The notes beneath the pieces are model-generated. The model made no database searches, had not been told where the DNA came from, and saw nothing but the letters and a program-made list of their open reading frames with translations. 20,045 nucleotides of DNA from Dipetalonema caudispina (Eukaryota > Nematoda > Chromadorea > Rhabditida > Onchocercidae), in the NCBI GenBank assembly GCA_013365325.1, contig JABVXV010000631.1, positions 1 through 20,045 on the forward strand. Reading direction: 5' to 3'. Below, one piece after another: positions 1-12,600 of the stretch. Both the position numbers and the translations under genes were made by a program. Position 1 is the first letter of the stretch, and the number at the start of each line of letters is the position of its first letter.

Positions 1-2250
1 AAACAATTATAATGAATGAATCGCAAACGAACAAAATTCAACACATTTTTCCAAATTGTGAAAGTAATAAGCAATTGCGAAATAAATTTGATTTTAAATT
101 AGATGTAACGGAATATAAATATATTGTTGAATTTGCATAATCACATCTATTCTATTTATGATATGACAATGGAAAAAAGAATATTGGCACGATTAGCCTG
201 ATCAAAAGTAATGCGATTCTCGGAAATGTCGAAATGTATTATCAATTTCCGGAATGACACTAATACGTCATCAGCTCACTGCAATACTCTTTCTGCATAT
301 TACGTTATGAAATATACTTCTGAAACGCTCCAAATAATTTCATTCGAAAAATTTTCGTTTAATTTTCATCAAACGTCACCTTACTATTGGCTGTTTGTTG
401 CGTTCTTTAATTGAGCATTGCATAGTAAATGTAAGCTATTTTGATTAATTAACATTCAAAAATGGAGAAATAAGAGAAACAGAGAAAAAAATTTGATTTT
501 TGTCACAATGAAAAAGTGTAAACTTTTTTGAATTCGCATTTTTACATTTCACAAGATATTGCGCCTAATTCGACGTAAATACAACGAAATGTTCTGAGAA
601 CTGAAATTATTGCAGCGCTGAATATTTTTTTTTTGTTGTTTCTCAATGCTTTCAGTAAATCTACGAAAGTTATCATCAGTGGGATAAGATATCACAGTAA
701 ACTTGCATAGTTTACCGCAGAATGTAATATGATTTTCAAAATTTAAAATGACTATATGAATATTTTAACCATAAAAACAATTTAATAAAAATATACTTCA
801 TCTTATTTTCTACGCTCAAGAAATGAGATAATTCAAACCGGTCTAATTTATTATCAATACAGTTTAAAAATTTCAAGATGACATAACTACATTTATTTCA
901 TTAAATTTTATTGAATCAAACAGCAATTGAAATGATTTTCATGGAAATGCATATTTTTTGTTGGGAATAATTGATTAAAATTTTACTAATTAATAATAAT
1001 TCCTGTAATTGTCGCAATGTACAATAATTACTCCAAAATCAATTATTATTTACTGTTCAATTTAATCAAAACTTAGATGCCATATTTCTACCCTTTACCC
1101 TTAACTTTCAAATTCCAATTCAATTTCTGTTATTTCGCTAAATATCAATTTCTGATTGGCATTATATTCGATGATTGGGTGATGTTTGTTAAAAAGTTCC
1201 AATTTAATTTTAGTATTTGATTATAATTAAAGGATGTTGCATTATGTTTAATCCCAGTTTAACTATTTCGTACCATCTATTAGCTTCCTTTAGGTGTAAA
1301 ACAATTAGCTGGTCTTTACCGAATCATTAAAATTAATAAATTTTTATACAAATCTAATGAACCATAAATGCATTTCTCATCATATCAGTTTTATTTCAGG
1401 TTGTGTGTGTCAGATAAATTTCTTGAAAATATTGCAGTGTGTGAAAAATTACTCAGATAATGTTGGATAAAGCGCAAAAAAATTATTGGATAAATGCGTA
1501 ACATTTTATTAGCTGCAATAATATTAATATGCACAAATACGACAATTACAAATGCAATTTCAAAAAATGCGTTATAAATTAAGATTCTCTAAGAAAATTA
1601 TTGCATTTTAAAGTTAATAAATCTTACTGATTACCTTTCCAAGTTGTTTAAGATTTTTTTGCTATTTCCTATTAATTAATTTGTATTGTAATGATTTGCT
1701 CATTTCAAGGAGGAAAAGGAAAGTAAGTGATTTAAATGAGATATGAAAGTAATATTAAAGATAACAAAATTATCAGATAGAAATGATTCCTACAAATCAT
1801 TTGGTAAGCAAAAGTAATTAAAACATAAATGAAATGGAGGAGGTGGAAAAAAAAAAATTTGAACTTTAAAGCTACTGCTCAACATGCCGTTATTCAAAAA
1901 TTTGAATTTTATTTAAATATAGACTCATTTTAAATATTACGACAAATGCAGCATTGCGTATACGAAGTCGATGGATCATATAGCCTAAAGCTATTAGTTA
2001 TAATGTTGAATTTGTTTGAAAATTGTAAAATGAAAATTTAGAAGAAACAAAATTCGCTTTTGAATCAGCGTCTACTTCGATTTTCTTCATTGAAAGAGAA
2101 AAAAAATATCCACAAATTTTCAACTTGTTTGATAATGAATTTGGTAATAAATCTTATGGTGCAAAAACCGTTGCCATATCTCATATCAAATTCATCCAAC
2201 ATGCTTTCACTAGAAAAAAGCTGAAACAACCAATACCAGTTTATGATTTG

Positions 2251-2267
2251 ATGATGATGATGATGAT
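2251..2267. repeat. (ATG)n microsatellite
   Basis: Five consecutive ATG units followed by AT form a short trinucleotide tract inside gene-free, AT-rich DNA. It lies in no supported coding frame, so it is best read as a simple repeat that may vary in length between individuals. Confidence 0.7.
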
Positions 2268-3026
2268 AATTGTTAGATCATATTTATGGTGATGATTTTC
2301 TTTTTTTATCTTCATATAATTTGTTTTAAAAATAAATAACTTTTATACAGCAGTTCAAATCATTTGATTGAAAACATTGCTGCAGTTGTTTTTAGGAAGT
2401 TATTTTCAAAATTATGTACATATTGTGTAGTTTTAATTTTTATTGACATGATTATTGGGAATTTCGAAATTTCAAAGTAATCTCATTTGATTATTACAAT
2501 TTTGTTCCAAAATATTTTTTAACTTAAAAAAGAGAAAACCAATAGTTTGGTAATATTGGATGAAATTGATAATGAAAATCACTATAGCCAAGTTACAAAC
2601 ATTTTGTTCATTTAATTGATACTAACGAAAGTTACAAATTTGAATTTTAGATCTAAACTCTAGTCGATAAAGCAAATTGATAAGGCTTGATATTTTGGAT
2701 TATGATCTTTTTGTAATCCTAATGATCGGAATTTTCTGCAAGAAATTCTAAAATTGTGTTATGATATATGTCTGTAAGCTATTTCACTGAATATGAATAG
2801 AATGATGGTTTTGTAACATACAGTAAGTGAGAATGAATCTATTGGTTAATTGGTAATTACAACAAAGTAGTGCTCCATGTATGGGATACATGCTTTGTAA
2901 ACTATTTTTAACTTTAGAAGAGAGAAAAAGTATTTAAATTAAAAGGTTAAATCTAAAAAGACTTATTAACTTTATGAATGGTAAAAAATTACAAAAATAT
3001 AATTTGAAGATCAATTACTGATGGGA

Positions 3027-3043
3027 TTTTTTTTTTTTTTTTT
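3027..3043. repeat. Poly-T run
   Basis: An uninterrupted run of 17 T on the plus strand. Such runs are common in AT-rich nematode intergenic DNA and the printed length may be inexact. No coding or transposon-tail context is visible around it. Confidence 0.6.
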
Positions 3044-3521
3044 GAGATATGAGATAAATTAACAACAATGCGAAACGAAAGATTGAGAGCTTTGAAGAAA
3101 GGAAACAAAATTTACACGATGAATCTGTGTTAAAAAAGTAAATATGAATTGATGTAATGAAAATATAAAACAATAAAAAAAATTGCTAAAAAAGGGAACT
3201 CTTAATTTATGCATTAAAATGCTTTAGTTTAATGATACAAATGGCAAATCTTGATCATTATTTGTGATATTTTGAAAGATTATCTTTGATGTAAAGAAGG
3301 AGAAGACCTAACAGATGAATTTCGAATAATCTGACTAAATACGGTAAAAGATCCAATTAAAAGAATAATTGATAAATTTTGATGGAGTAAAGGGTAATAA
3401 TTTGTTCACATTTTGATTGCTAATGTATCATTGAATTTTAAAGATTTCCTCTTTATCATTTTACCATTGATACTAATATGGTTAACATTTATCTAATTGA
3501 AAGAATTGATATAATTGTTTT

Positions 3522-3536
3522 AAAAAAAAAAAAAAA
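3522..3536. repeat. Poly-A run
   Basis: A run of 15 A on the plus strand. I looked for retroposon features around it (a body upstream, target-site duplications) and saw none, so I annotate it only as a homopolymer. Confidence 0.55.
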
Positions 3537-4045
3537 CTGAAAATGGCATTAATGAAAGCGAAAGTTCAAGTAGGTTAATAAGATGTCCAGGATAAATACC
3601 AGAAATGAGAAAGGAGAAGAAAGAATTGGATTGAAACATAAGATCATTTTTCAATAAAAGTGAAAGAATTAGAGAGTTATACCGGATTGTTTTCAATAAA
3701 AAAGTTAAGGATCAGAAAAAAGTGAAACAGCCGAAAAAATCGATTGAAGTCCGTTAACTTATTGATTACAACCTAAATTTTGATCTATTTTGAAAATAAA
3801 AATTAACAAAAATAGCACAATTTATGTGAAAAAGTCAAATTTAAAAATGAAATAGAAAAATATCAAAAAGAAATAAATAAAATTTACATTTGGAATAAAA
3901 GCACTGTAAAAGGTAAAGGAGTATCTTGCATACATCAAATTTCAAATCAACATATGACATTAAATATCAATGATATTTAATAATGGAAGATAATGTTTTA
4001 AATACAAATACAACGCGACCGCAATAATAAGTCAAAAAAATAAAA

Positions 4046-4064
4046 AATAAATAAATAAATAAAT
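4046..4064. repeat. (AAAT)n microsatellite
   Basis: A tetranucleotide tract of about four and a half AAAT/TAAA units in intergenic DNA. A similar AATA tract occurs at about 9304 to 9318 inside an intron of the polymerase gene. Confidence 0.6.
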
Positions 4065-5323
4065 TTCATCATAAAAACACTATTATAATTCCAAAGTATT
4101 CGATTATTTTTTCATTATCCTTAGAAAAAAAAAAGATTACATTAAAATACTTATAGAATATGTTATGCATATTTGAAGTGTATATATCATAAAATTAGTT
4201 ACTACTTGAGAAAAAAAAGCAAATATACTAATTAATATGCAAATTATCTAAAACTTTTTATTAGCAATACATTTTCAGATGTAAATGTAAAATTAAATTT
4301 ACAATAACCATCCAACAAATTGTACATCAAAAACGGAAAGACTAAATAAAAGATCATTGTAATATAATAAAGATATGTATTATTTAAAATACAATTGCAT
4401 CAATAAATCCCAGCATTACAGAAGAAGTGTCAACAGACAACAACCTTCGATAAATACTTATGCAAAGAATTTTTTTCAAAAAAAAAAGAAAAGGTTAGAA
4501 AAATAATTTCAGTGCATAAAAATTTTCAAAAATTTTGTGGAGAAAAAGTGTGATAATTAGGAATTATAAACGAAACAATCAGTTATATAATCTACATATT
4601 ATAATTGTAGCCGATCAAAGTGTTATCAGTTTAGGAAAATTCATAAAAAGTCCTTTTTTTTTCCATCAGTCTCTCAATTCATTTATTCAGATACATAGAT
4701 AAACACGATGAGAGAACGCAACGGCATAATTCTGTAAAATTACAAAGACTATTCAATACAAAATAAACAAAAAATAAAAAAGTAAATTAGCTATGACCAA
4801 AGATTCTAAGTTATCAGATTTGAAGAAATCAATGATTCAAATGATTTCATTTTCTTTTCTACTTTAGTAGAATCATTACGACAGAAAAATTTGTAATTTT
4901 GATTCATTCATTCAGAAATCATCAACAAATATTTGACGTAATCTTTGCATAAAAACCGTATATGATTCACATAAATTTTCATAATTTTTATAATGAAATC
5001 AGTAACAAATTTGATTTCCTCTCTTAAGGCTATTTCAAAGAGATTTCATTGTTTGATTTGCAAGAAAATGAAGACGATATTATATTATTACTTCACAAAA
5101 ATAATAACAATAGGAAATAATATTCGCTACTTTGGACATTTTAAGAAGAAAATATAAAGCGTAATTCTCTCTTTATCGTCTTTTATATAGAATGCTAACA
5201 TATATTAATTTTCAGCTCTAGCATTAAACTAGGTAAAGTAAAAAGTTTAAGAAAGACTTCGAGTAACAAATCTTAGGAAAATAATTAATAGTTCTCAATC
5301 AGAAATTGTTTCTTCTCTTGCTA

Positions 5324-5344
5324 AGGAACTTCTATTTACTAGAT
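5324..5344. repeat. 21-base direct repeat, copy 1
   Basis: This 21-base stretch, starting AGGAACTTC and ending TACTAGAT, is identical to bases 5452 to 5472. The two copies start 128 bases apart and sit 3' of the polymerase gene. The bases on either side differ after one or two positions, so this is a short dispersed duplication and not part of a longer tandem array. Confidence 0.8.
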
Positions 5345-5451
5345 TACAAGGAATTTGATTAAAATTTATAACTTTTTTAAAATAAGATAATAATGATACT
5401 GAATTACGTCATACCAATGTGGCATATACTTTCATGACTGCCAACTCATTG

Positions 5452-5472
5452 AGGAACTTCTATTTACTAGAT
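5452..5472. repeat. 21-base direct repeat, copy 2
   Basis: Exact second copy of the repeat at 5324 to 5344. It is followed by ACTAGTAACC, which repeats the CTAG core of the unit once more. It lies about 140 bases beyond the stop codon of the minus-strand polymerase gene, just past the likely polyadenylation zone. Confidence 0.8.
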
Positions 5473-5565
5473 AACTAGTAACCTTGAAAGCTCATAACTA
5501 GAAATCATAAATTCTTCGAAATAAAAAGGAAGATATATGTTGCAGAAATGTTTTGTTTTCTAGAT

Positions 5566-5571
5566 TTTAAT
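5566..5571 (-). terminator. Possible polyadenylation signal ATTAAA
   Basis: Read on the minus strand, ATTAAA lies about 40 bases after the TAG stop codon at 5612 to 5610. It is the commonest variant of the canonical AATAAA hexamer, and I saw no AATAAA between it and the stop. A U-rich stretch does not clearly follow, so the assignment rests only on hexamer and position. If it is used, the 3' untranslated region would be very short (about 60 bases). Confidence 0.3.
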
Positions 5572-5609
5572 AGTCATTTTCTGAATCTCAATAATAATCC
5601 TTACACTAG

Positions 5610-8600
5610 CTAATCCAATTTTTCGAGACGTTCCACAATAAGCCGACTGATAATATCACTATTCTCTTTGTAATTTGCAAAGGAATTTGCAGATGGTCGT
5701 ACTGAAAGCAAATCACGCAAACGATGCAATGATTCTAACGTGCCAACTGCCGAAACAATAATACGAACTGGAAATTTACGTATTTATCTTTCAAGACTCC
5801 ATTTAAAGCCATACATACCAAACTTATATTAAATCTAGAAGTGTAAACTTATACTATTCCTAAGAATTTAATTAATTGCATCAAAAAAAGAGACAAAATT
5901 TGGCCAATGATAACCTCTGAACAATCTATAAAATATCAATACTAAACTAATGATATTATTGTCAGTAAAATATTTAGTTTAAGTTTAATTAAGTTGAAAT
6001 CAAGCTAATGTATGTAATAAAGAAAAAATTCAACTTAAAGATAACCATACAAACTTACATTAGTTTATTAAATATGAAGAAATAACTGTAAATGTTAGAT
6101 AGTCTGACCTTTCTTTCGATGTGTAACTCGTCGCATTTGCAAATATTTCACACCAGAATGTTTATGCACTTTTTCACGAAATATAGTCAAATGTGCTGGC
6201 GATTCAACAGGTAATTCGATCATAAATGGCTCAATTTCAATTGTTCCAAACTAAAAAAAATCTTACGTTTATAGTATTATAGAAGATTGAGAATAATTTG
6301 CTAGAAAATTACTCCTTTCCCTAATAAATATTCGTGCTGAAATAAAATAGCACTAAATAAAATTAATCAGTATTTCAACTTACAATTTTAGGATTAACTG
6401 AATTATCATCTTCGTATCCTGTGCTAATTAGTGTTATGTGGTCAAATTTTCCTGTCAAAGCTATACCAAAAAAAGTTTTTAAAGCAGCCTGAAAACATAA
6501 AAATAATATAAAATATGAAATAGAAGAATATTATGTGCTATAAAATGCGATAAATTTAGGAGTGAAAAAAAGGAATAAATTTAAAAAAATTTTGACTTAT
6601 AGAAATATTTCGAATGGAAATATCCATAAAGCTAAAAATGTTATATTCCTTGTATATTTTGATCACGATAACATCAAAAGAATCGGACACCAGAAGTGGT
6701 CATATTTTTGATATTTATAAAAGTTATACTTCATTCAATTTTTTCCATTGTCCTCGTATTAGTAACGAACGATATCCAATATTCCGAAAATTCAGCATTT
6801 TTAATGTTTGTATAGTACGTGAACTAAGAAATTTGAAAAATTTTAACATGCATACACCAATACCACCAACAAGACTGTGCAAATTGCATACCAAATGAGA
6901 ATTTTTGTCAATAATTTCTTTTGTCTGAAAATTGGTGATAATTATTATTAAAATTCAAGGATAAAGGAGTGCTACAAAATTTCGAACAAAAGTTTCCTAT
7001 TTTGAAAAATTTTACAGTTTTCAGGAATTTTTTATTTTGCTAAAGTTAGAATTCACTTCACCTCTTCCAAAAATTGTACTTGCAAGATATTTTTGTCATC
7101 GGTATAATATCCAAGGCCAAATTGTATGAGCAAAAGGCAAATATGAACAGCTTTTAGTCGTTCTTTTAATAATCCATGAAGAGCAGCCCATTTGACGAGA
7201 ATATAGAATAAATCTTGAAGACCTGCATATGTTTATTCAATTACTAATATACGATAAAACAGATAGAAAACAAGAGATTTCACCTTTTTTTTTTTGCGGA
7301 ATTTTGGAATTTTTCTCTTTCTTTACAAATATTTGAAGTGATGATTTCTTAACGATATTTTAGACTTTGTTTTGTAAGTTTTAAAAGTAAATAGGCATTT
7401 TCTAACGTATACCTTTGTAACGGCTACAGTATGGTCCAAGAATACAAGCAGCTTGTTTTGTCTTCATTATGTATGACATAGTCCATTTCATATCTTCTGT
7501 GTTTGCCATACAGTAATTCTTGATAAACTGCAAGTTTCTTTCAATTAAAAAGGGATTTTCGATTTTAGAAAGAAAAACATAGATTCTCGAATTTTTTAGA
7601 ATGGACTAAATTGAAAATTGAAAGACTTGAACTTAAACTAACCTCAGATGCACTTTCACTCAATGGATCCAGTGATTGCACAATTGATTTATTACGTATC
7701 AATCTAACTTCTTGTTTAACCTGACATAATATATCCCAAACAAGCCAACCAAATGACAAGATCCGATATGATGTATCCATCGATGCATTCCCTAATGTAT
7801 TAGTATGAAGTAATGATGAAGATAGTAAATATTATGTTGGCTGTTATCAAAACAGCGATTATAGTAAATGATAATAGTGCATCAGTATCATCACTATAAT
7901 GATAACAAGAGTAATTATAGTTATGCTAGTCATTGTAAATAGTAGCGACTTTTGCTGTAATAGAGTAGTAAATCTAGTTAACAACTGGAAATGTCAAGTG
8001 TCAAACTATTCCACACTCAACGAAGATCCAAGCAGTTTTATTAACCTAGTAGAATTGTGAAATTATAACATTCAAACTGAATACTACTAACGTTCTACTG
8101 TAAGACAACAAAGAAATTTCCGGAGGTAGAGCAATGAAATTTCGTAATTTCGATCCACCAATGCACTAGGAAATTATTTCATTTGACTTAACAAAGATCC
8201 AAGCGGTGAAATTTTAAAATTGATGGCAGATTATACAAAACCAACCGTAATTTATAAGCAAAAGAGAAGACAACAACAAATACTTACGATAACAAAGGAT
8301 ATAATATGCTGATGCCTTTCGCTTCATATCCAAAGATGGATAAATACAAATACGCCGTTCCTGTGCATTACCAGTTTGATTATCGTCATGATCGGGTAAC
8401 GTACTTTCCAAAAACCCGCCGAATTCATCAAAGAAACGATGGCGATATCTAAATTTAGAATATAAAGGATCAAAATTGTTATGGAAATTATAACAAAAAT
8501 AAGTGTTGTTGATCCTTAAACTAATTGAAATCTAGGTTTAGTGACCAAAATAATCCGAAAGTTAAGCATCAATCATCTGTCTATCGTAATGGTTCATTTT

Positions 8601-9634
8601 AGTTTTTTTTTAGGATCGCAAATTTTGGTATCTAAAAAAATCTGGAAGGGATCCGAAGAAATTTTGAAAAATTACGCTCTAAAAATAGCCGAAACTTTTT
8701 TCTCGATTATATGGTTTGTATTATAGAAGGACATATCATCTGTATCACGATCACTAATTCGATTTCGAATAACGCTAATAAAACCGGAAAATAATTGTCC
8801 TTCATCTTCAATGCCATAATTTTCCATTATCGACTGCAACAATTACTTATATTAAAACTAATCAAACATGTAAAATATGATGTTAAAAGAATAACGATGC
8901 ATAATCTAGAATTATACATACTATAACTATAAGAATATCTCAAACTGCAAAAGTTTAGAGAAAAACAAAGCGCCCTCAAAAGATATTTCTATTGATAACT
9001 TCTATAAAATTTAACCCTTATGTGTGCATGATAGGAATCAAGCTGAGTTTGGGCGATATTTTGGTACCGTTCCCAACCAGGATACTCCAAATCTGGATCC
9101 AATATTATGGGTACACTTCCTTCCATAGCAGCTGTGAGATTCAAAGCATCGTCTAGAAGTCTGATACGTCTGTAAAGTACCGTATGTTATTTAAAAAAAT
9201 TCATTTTTCTATCCAGTAATCATATATAGTCCAATCTGAAATACCATACAATTTATTGGAAAAACGATAACTTAAAAATAAAATAACTAAACAAGAATAA
9301 ATGAATAAATAAATAAATAGAAGGAAGTATATTTATAATAACTAAAATGAAATAACTGACCATAAAAGTGGTAAAAGTTCACGGAGTGATTTCTGATTTC
9401 TGCCACAGTTAACAATCATTAAACAAACCTATATAACTGTCCAACTAAGCGTGATGAAATGTAGCTCGGTTCGTGGTTTTTACACATAAAATCCGGCCAA
9501 CGTTCGGCTCTTTCCGGTGGAATCATATTTCCATCTTTACCTTGTGTCCATTGTCTTGTTAACGGAGTGGGTGCATTGCCCGTTTTCGGGAAATCCACAG
9601 CTTTTGAATGCTTTTTTGCTATATTAATGCAAAC
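5610..9634 (-). other. Polymerase exons 23-33: C-terminal region (residues 1034-1600)
   Basis: Exons: 9634-9429, 9169-9016, 8833-8676, 8448-8288, 7791-7643, 7527-7413, 7222-7062, 6924-6730, 6488-6384, 6250-6109, 5767-5610. Exon 23 holds AVDFPKTG (1045-1052), [12 protein letters not shown] and SRLVGQLYR, all hallmark blocks of the family just after the catalytic site. Exon 25 has [12 protein letters not shown] and [12 protein letters not shown], and exon 26 has FFDEFGG, typical of the head region. Exon 27 includes a hydrophobic stretch, [12 protein letters not shown], conserved in position in this family. The protein ends with [20 protein letters not shown] and a short tail closing at Asp1600 before TAG (5612-5610). 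Splice donors are weaker here than in the core (GTGAAG after exon 29, GTATAA after exon 30, GTCAGA after exon 32), but each preserves frame and joins recognisable blocks. Confidence 0.9.
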
Positions 9635-12600
9635 CTGCAAGCAAAAAATCATTTTTCTTCCTGTATTTCCGTTTTTATACCATCAATTGTAAATTAAAGA
9701 AACCTTTTATGACCTGTATTTTTTCAGCCTAATCTGTATATATATTGTATGCCAAAAGTTAATTTTAAAATCCAAACTGTTCACAATTATCAAATCTCCA
9801 TAAAGACATTTTATGATTTAAAAACAAGTCACAATGGAAAAGCTTGTCGGAAATTACTGAAAAAAGTTCGTATTGAAAATAGAAATAACTAGAATAAAAT
9901 ATTTTTCGGGTTCCCATTAATATATGTCCAAAAAATATTTTATCTTATGAATACAAATGATTTCGTCATTCTTTGATTCATCTACACGAATAAAAACTGG
10001 ATCTTCAAATCAATCATACCTCACTTGTGATGCCATAAAGATCAGCATTAACTAAGAAAGCATTTGAAATTGAGCCAATTGAATCCTGTTTGATATAATT
10101 AACGAAGAATTTTCGCATTTCTAAATCCTTGAAAGAAAAGTTTTTAAGCAATAATTTTAGAGCCATAAATCCATTTAATAGATAAAAATGGCTTAACAAT
10201 CATTACTTTTCGGTGATAACTGTAAATTTTAACTGGCAAAAGGAGAATTATTTCATGATTAGTAGGATAAGAATAAAATATACAAACCACTTGTTCTTCA
10301 TCGACGATTTTATTGTCCGATGCACTTTTTGTAAAATCTAGCGGTGGTTCATTATGTTCAAACATCAATTCCGGATCCCAAATTACTGAATATTCATCAC
10401 CATCCAAGTCTGAACCTGAATTATGATAATTTTGATGAAAACAAAATGATATTATAAGTGACTAATTGATTTTCTGAAATTATTAAATTAAAACAACAAA
10501 CCAGCCATTTCATCTGGATGTGGTCTTGGTCCATGCTGAGGAAAAACGACAACGTCTACTAAATGATGCAATTCAGGAATATCAACTGCTTCAAATACTC
10601 GTACATCACCAGCAACAATACATGGATTTTTCGTTAACATCACTTTACCTGAGAAAAATGACAGTACAAGGAATCAACTAAGAACACAGCAAAAGTCTTT
10701 CATATAACAATAAAATCTCCGAATATAATAGTTATGCTATGATAAATTGCTGCACCTACCGGTTAAAATAACTTTTGCAGCAGATTTGGATGGTGCTTTA
10801 AGCCAAATATTCCTGGTGCATTGGACAAAAACTTGACCCCATTGCAACTGACCCGTTTCGTCCATTACACCGAACATAGAACGGCCAAGATGTGATGGTA
10901 CTTGAATTTGTACTTTAGCGATCAATTTTTCTAAAATAATACCAAAATTTCCAAAAGATTTATTCAGATACATCAAATGGTTGAGAAGTTTGCGAATAAT
11001 TTAAGAAACATACTTAAAAAGCATTTGATGTTTGCTCTCAGCAAACTTCGGAAGAATGGTTCTTGCGTTAAGCTGAAACCACGTACAACTGTTAGACGTG
11101 AGACGTTGATACGCCATGGTAACTCATTAAGTCTTTCACGACATCTGAAAAAAAGTGTGAAATATTTTAATATTAAATATTTCATACTAACGTTAATTCA
11201 TGTCCTTGGTCGATAAATTAATGACAGGGAGGAAATTAGTTTAACTTTTCATAAACAAATACTTGACCAATTTTTGCCTTTGAAACTAATTACAAAAATG
11301 AATAATAAACAACACACTTCTCTTCGCTCATTAACATATCAGCCAACTGTGTCAATTGTACATCCAATAAGTCATGTATGCGTTTTCTAATTCGTTCATG
11401 TACGGAAAAACCTTGCATTCCACTAACCTGTAAAAATATTTCTTATATCTTTTGTAACGTTTTATTAATACATTATCAATTGCTAATTGTTATTAGCACA
11501 GATAACATCAATCTCATATGAAAAAGAAAGTTTTAACAACTCTGCAGCAAGCTCATTTAATCCAAATTGATATTTAAAAGTTATTTTGAACCGCCCATCA
11601 AGATAAATGCGTTGTTAATCAAACAATGCACTATTTGCTTAGATATTTCTAACATGAGTAATGCATTTGCATAACCTACATCATTATCAATGATAAACTA
11701 TACTGCTTTTGAAGAGATAATAAACTAATATTGGCTTTACAACATTTTTAAATTAAATTACATAATTACATAACAATGAACGCATTCCTAACAATCATGC
11801 TCAAATAATTTGCCGAGATGATGGAGTAATACGCCAACCACTATGATATTTCTTAACATATAAATTTCAAACACTTAGGTTTAATTTGAAATTAGTGCTG
11901 AAAAATCTCGACACCTGTTCAACGTTGAAAAACTCCACGCTTTCTTCAATTTTTTAAAGTTTGTACAACGTTTTACGATGATAATTGGGGTTCAACATTT
12001 ATTCATTAATTACCTGATCCAAAATAGATATCATCGGACGATTAAGGCAAACTGGTGTCGGTGTCGAGTATTTTACAATTTCAATGTATTCGTCTCGTGG
12101 TGCTTTGAATTTATCCTGTACTAATGAATTATTAGTACTATTATTGTTTGACTAACTCCAAAAGTATTTAGGATTAATTTGTTTCACACATACTTAATTT
12201 CCTCAAGATTAAATAAAATCGAATTTATCGGAAGAAGTTGGAAGTTGCTATAGAAGAAAAAAAGAAATTATGAAACAGTGAAACGGATTACCTGAGATGG
12301 ACGAAATACAACAGCTAAATCATTTTGCTTATTTGTAATTTTATTGTTATCAACTATATTGTTAGAAGCAGCCCAGTGTTTGCGTTGATCCAAACTTGGA
12401 TCTACAGATAAAACACCTTTAATGCCACGATGGCGAATCTGGAATGTTGAAGAAATTAAACCTAAAATTAGGAGTAAAATGCTAAATAAATTCTAATTTA
12501 TTGAAATCGTACATTATAAGTAATCAGTAATTTAAAGTAAATGAATTTTCTTATCGTAACATTTTAGTTAGAAGAACTAAATGAAATATAATGACTGTTA

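Larger units (their letters stand above)
1..5549. other. AT-rich intergenic region without a recognisable gene
   Basis: I read both strands and found no open frame that looks like a conserved protein and no chain of exon-like blocks with matching splice sites, in contrast to the dense exon pattern that starts at 5610. The only longer open stretch near the left edge (about 211 to 414, plus strand) gives a low-complexity peptide without any motif I know. The region has homopolymer runs, short microsatellites (listed separately) and a 21-base direct repeat near its right end. Non-coding RNAs or distal regulatory elements could be present, but nothing in the sequence identifies them. Confidence 0.6.

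Noticed and set aside
211..414. 67-codon open frame at the left edge
   Set aside because: No motif and biased composition, with no neighbouring exon-like blocks. Frames of this length are expected by chance.
3522..3536. Poly-A run as the tail of a retroposon
   Set aside because: No body, promoter boxes or target-site duplication is visible around it.
3550..3740. Purine-rich stretch that looked like a decayed coding region
   Set aside because: All three plus frames are interrupted by stops within about 25 codons and no protein family is recognisable.
6614..6898. Plus-strand open frame of 94 codons
   Set aside because: It covers exon 30 (6924-6730) in antisense plus intron sequence. The minus-strand exon has matching splice phases on both sides.
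9304..9318. AATA tetranucleotide tract in intron 23
   Set aside because: Too short to be notable by itself in DNA of this composition; treated as background.
10977..11216. Open frame on the plus strand over the polymerase core (79 codons)
   Set aside because: It is antisense to exon 18, whose minus-strand reading [19 protein letters not shown] fits the family and joins both neighbours in phase.
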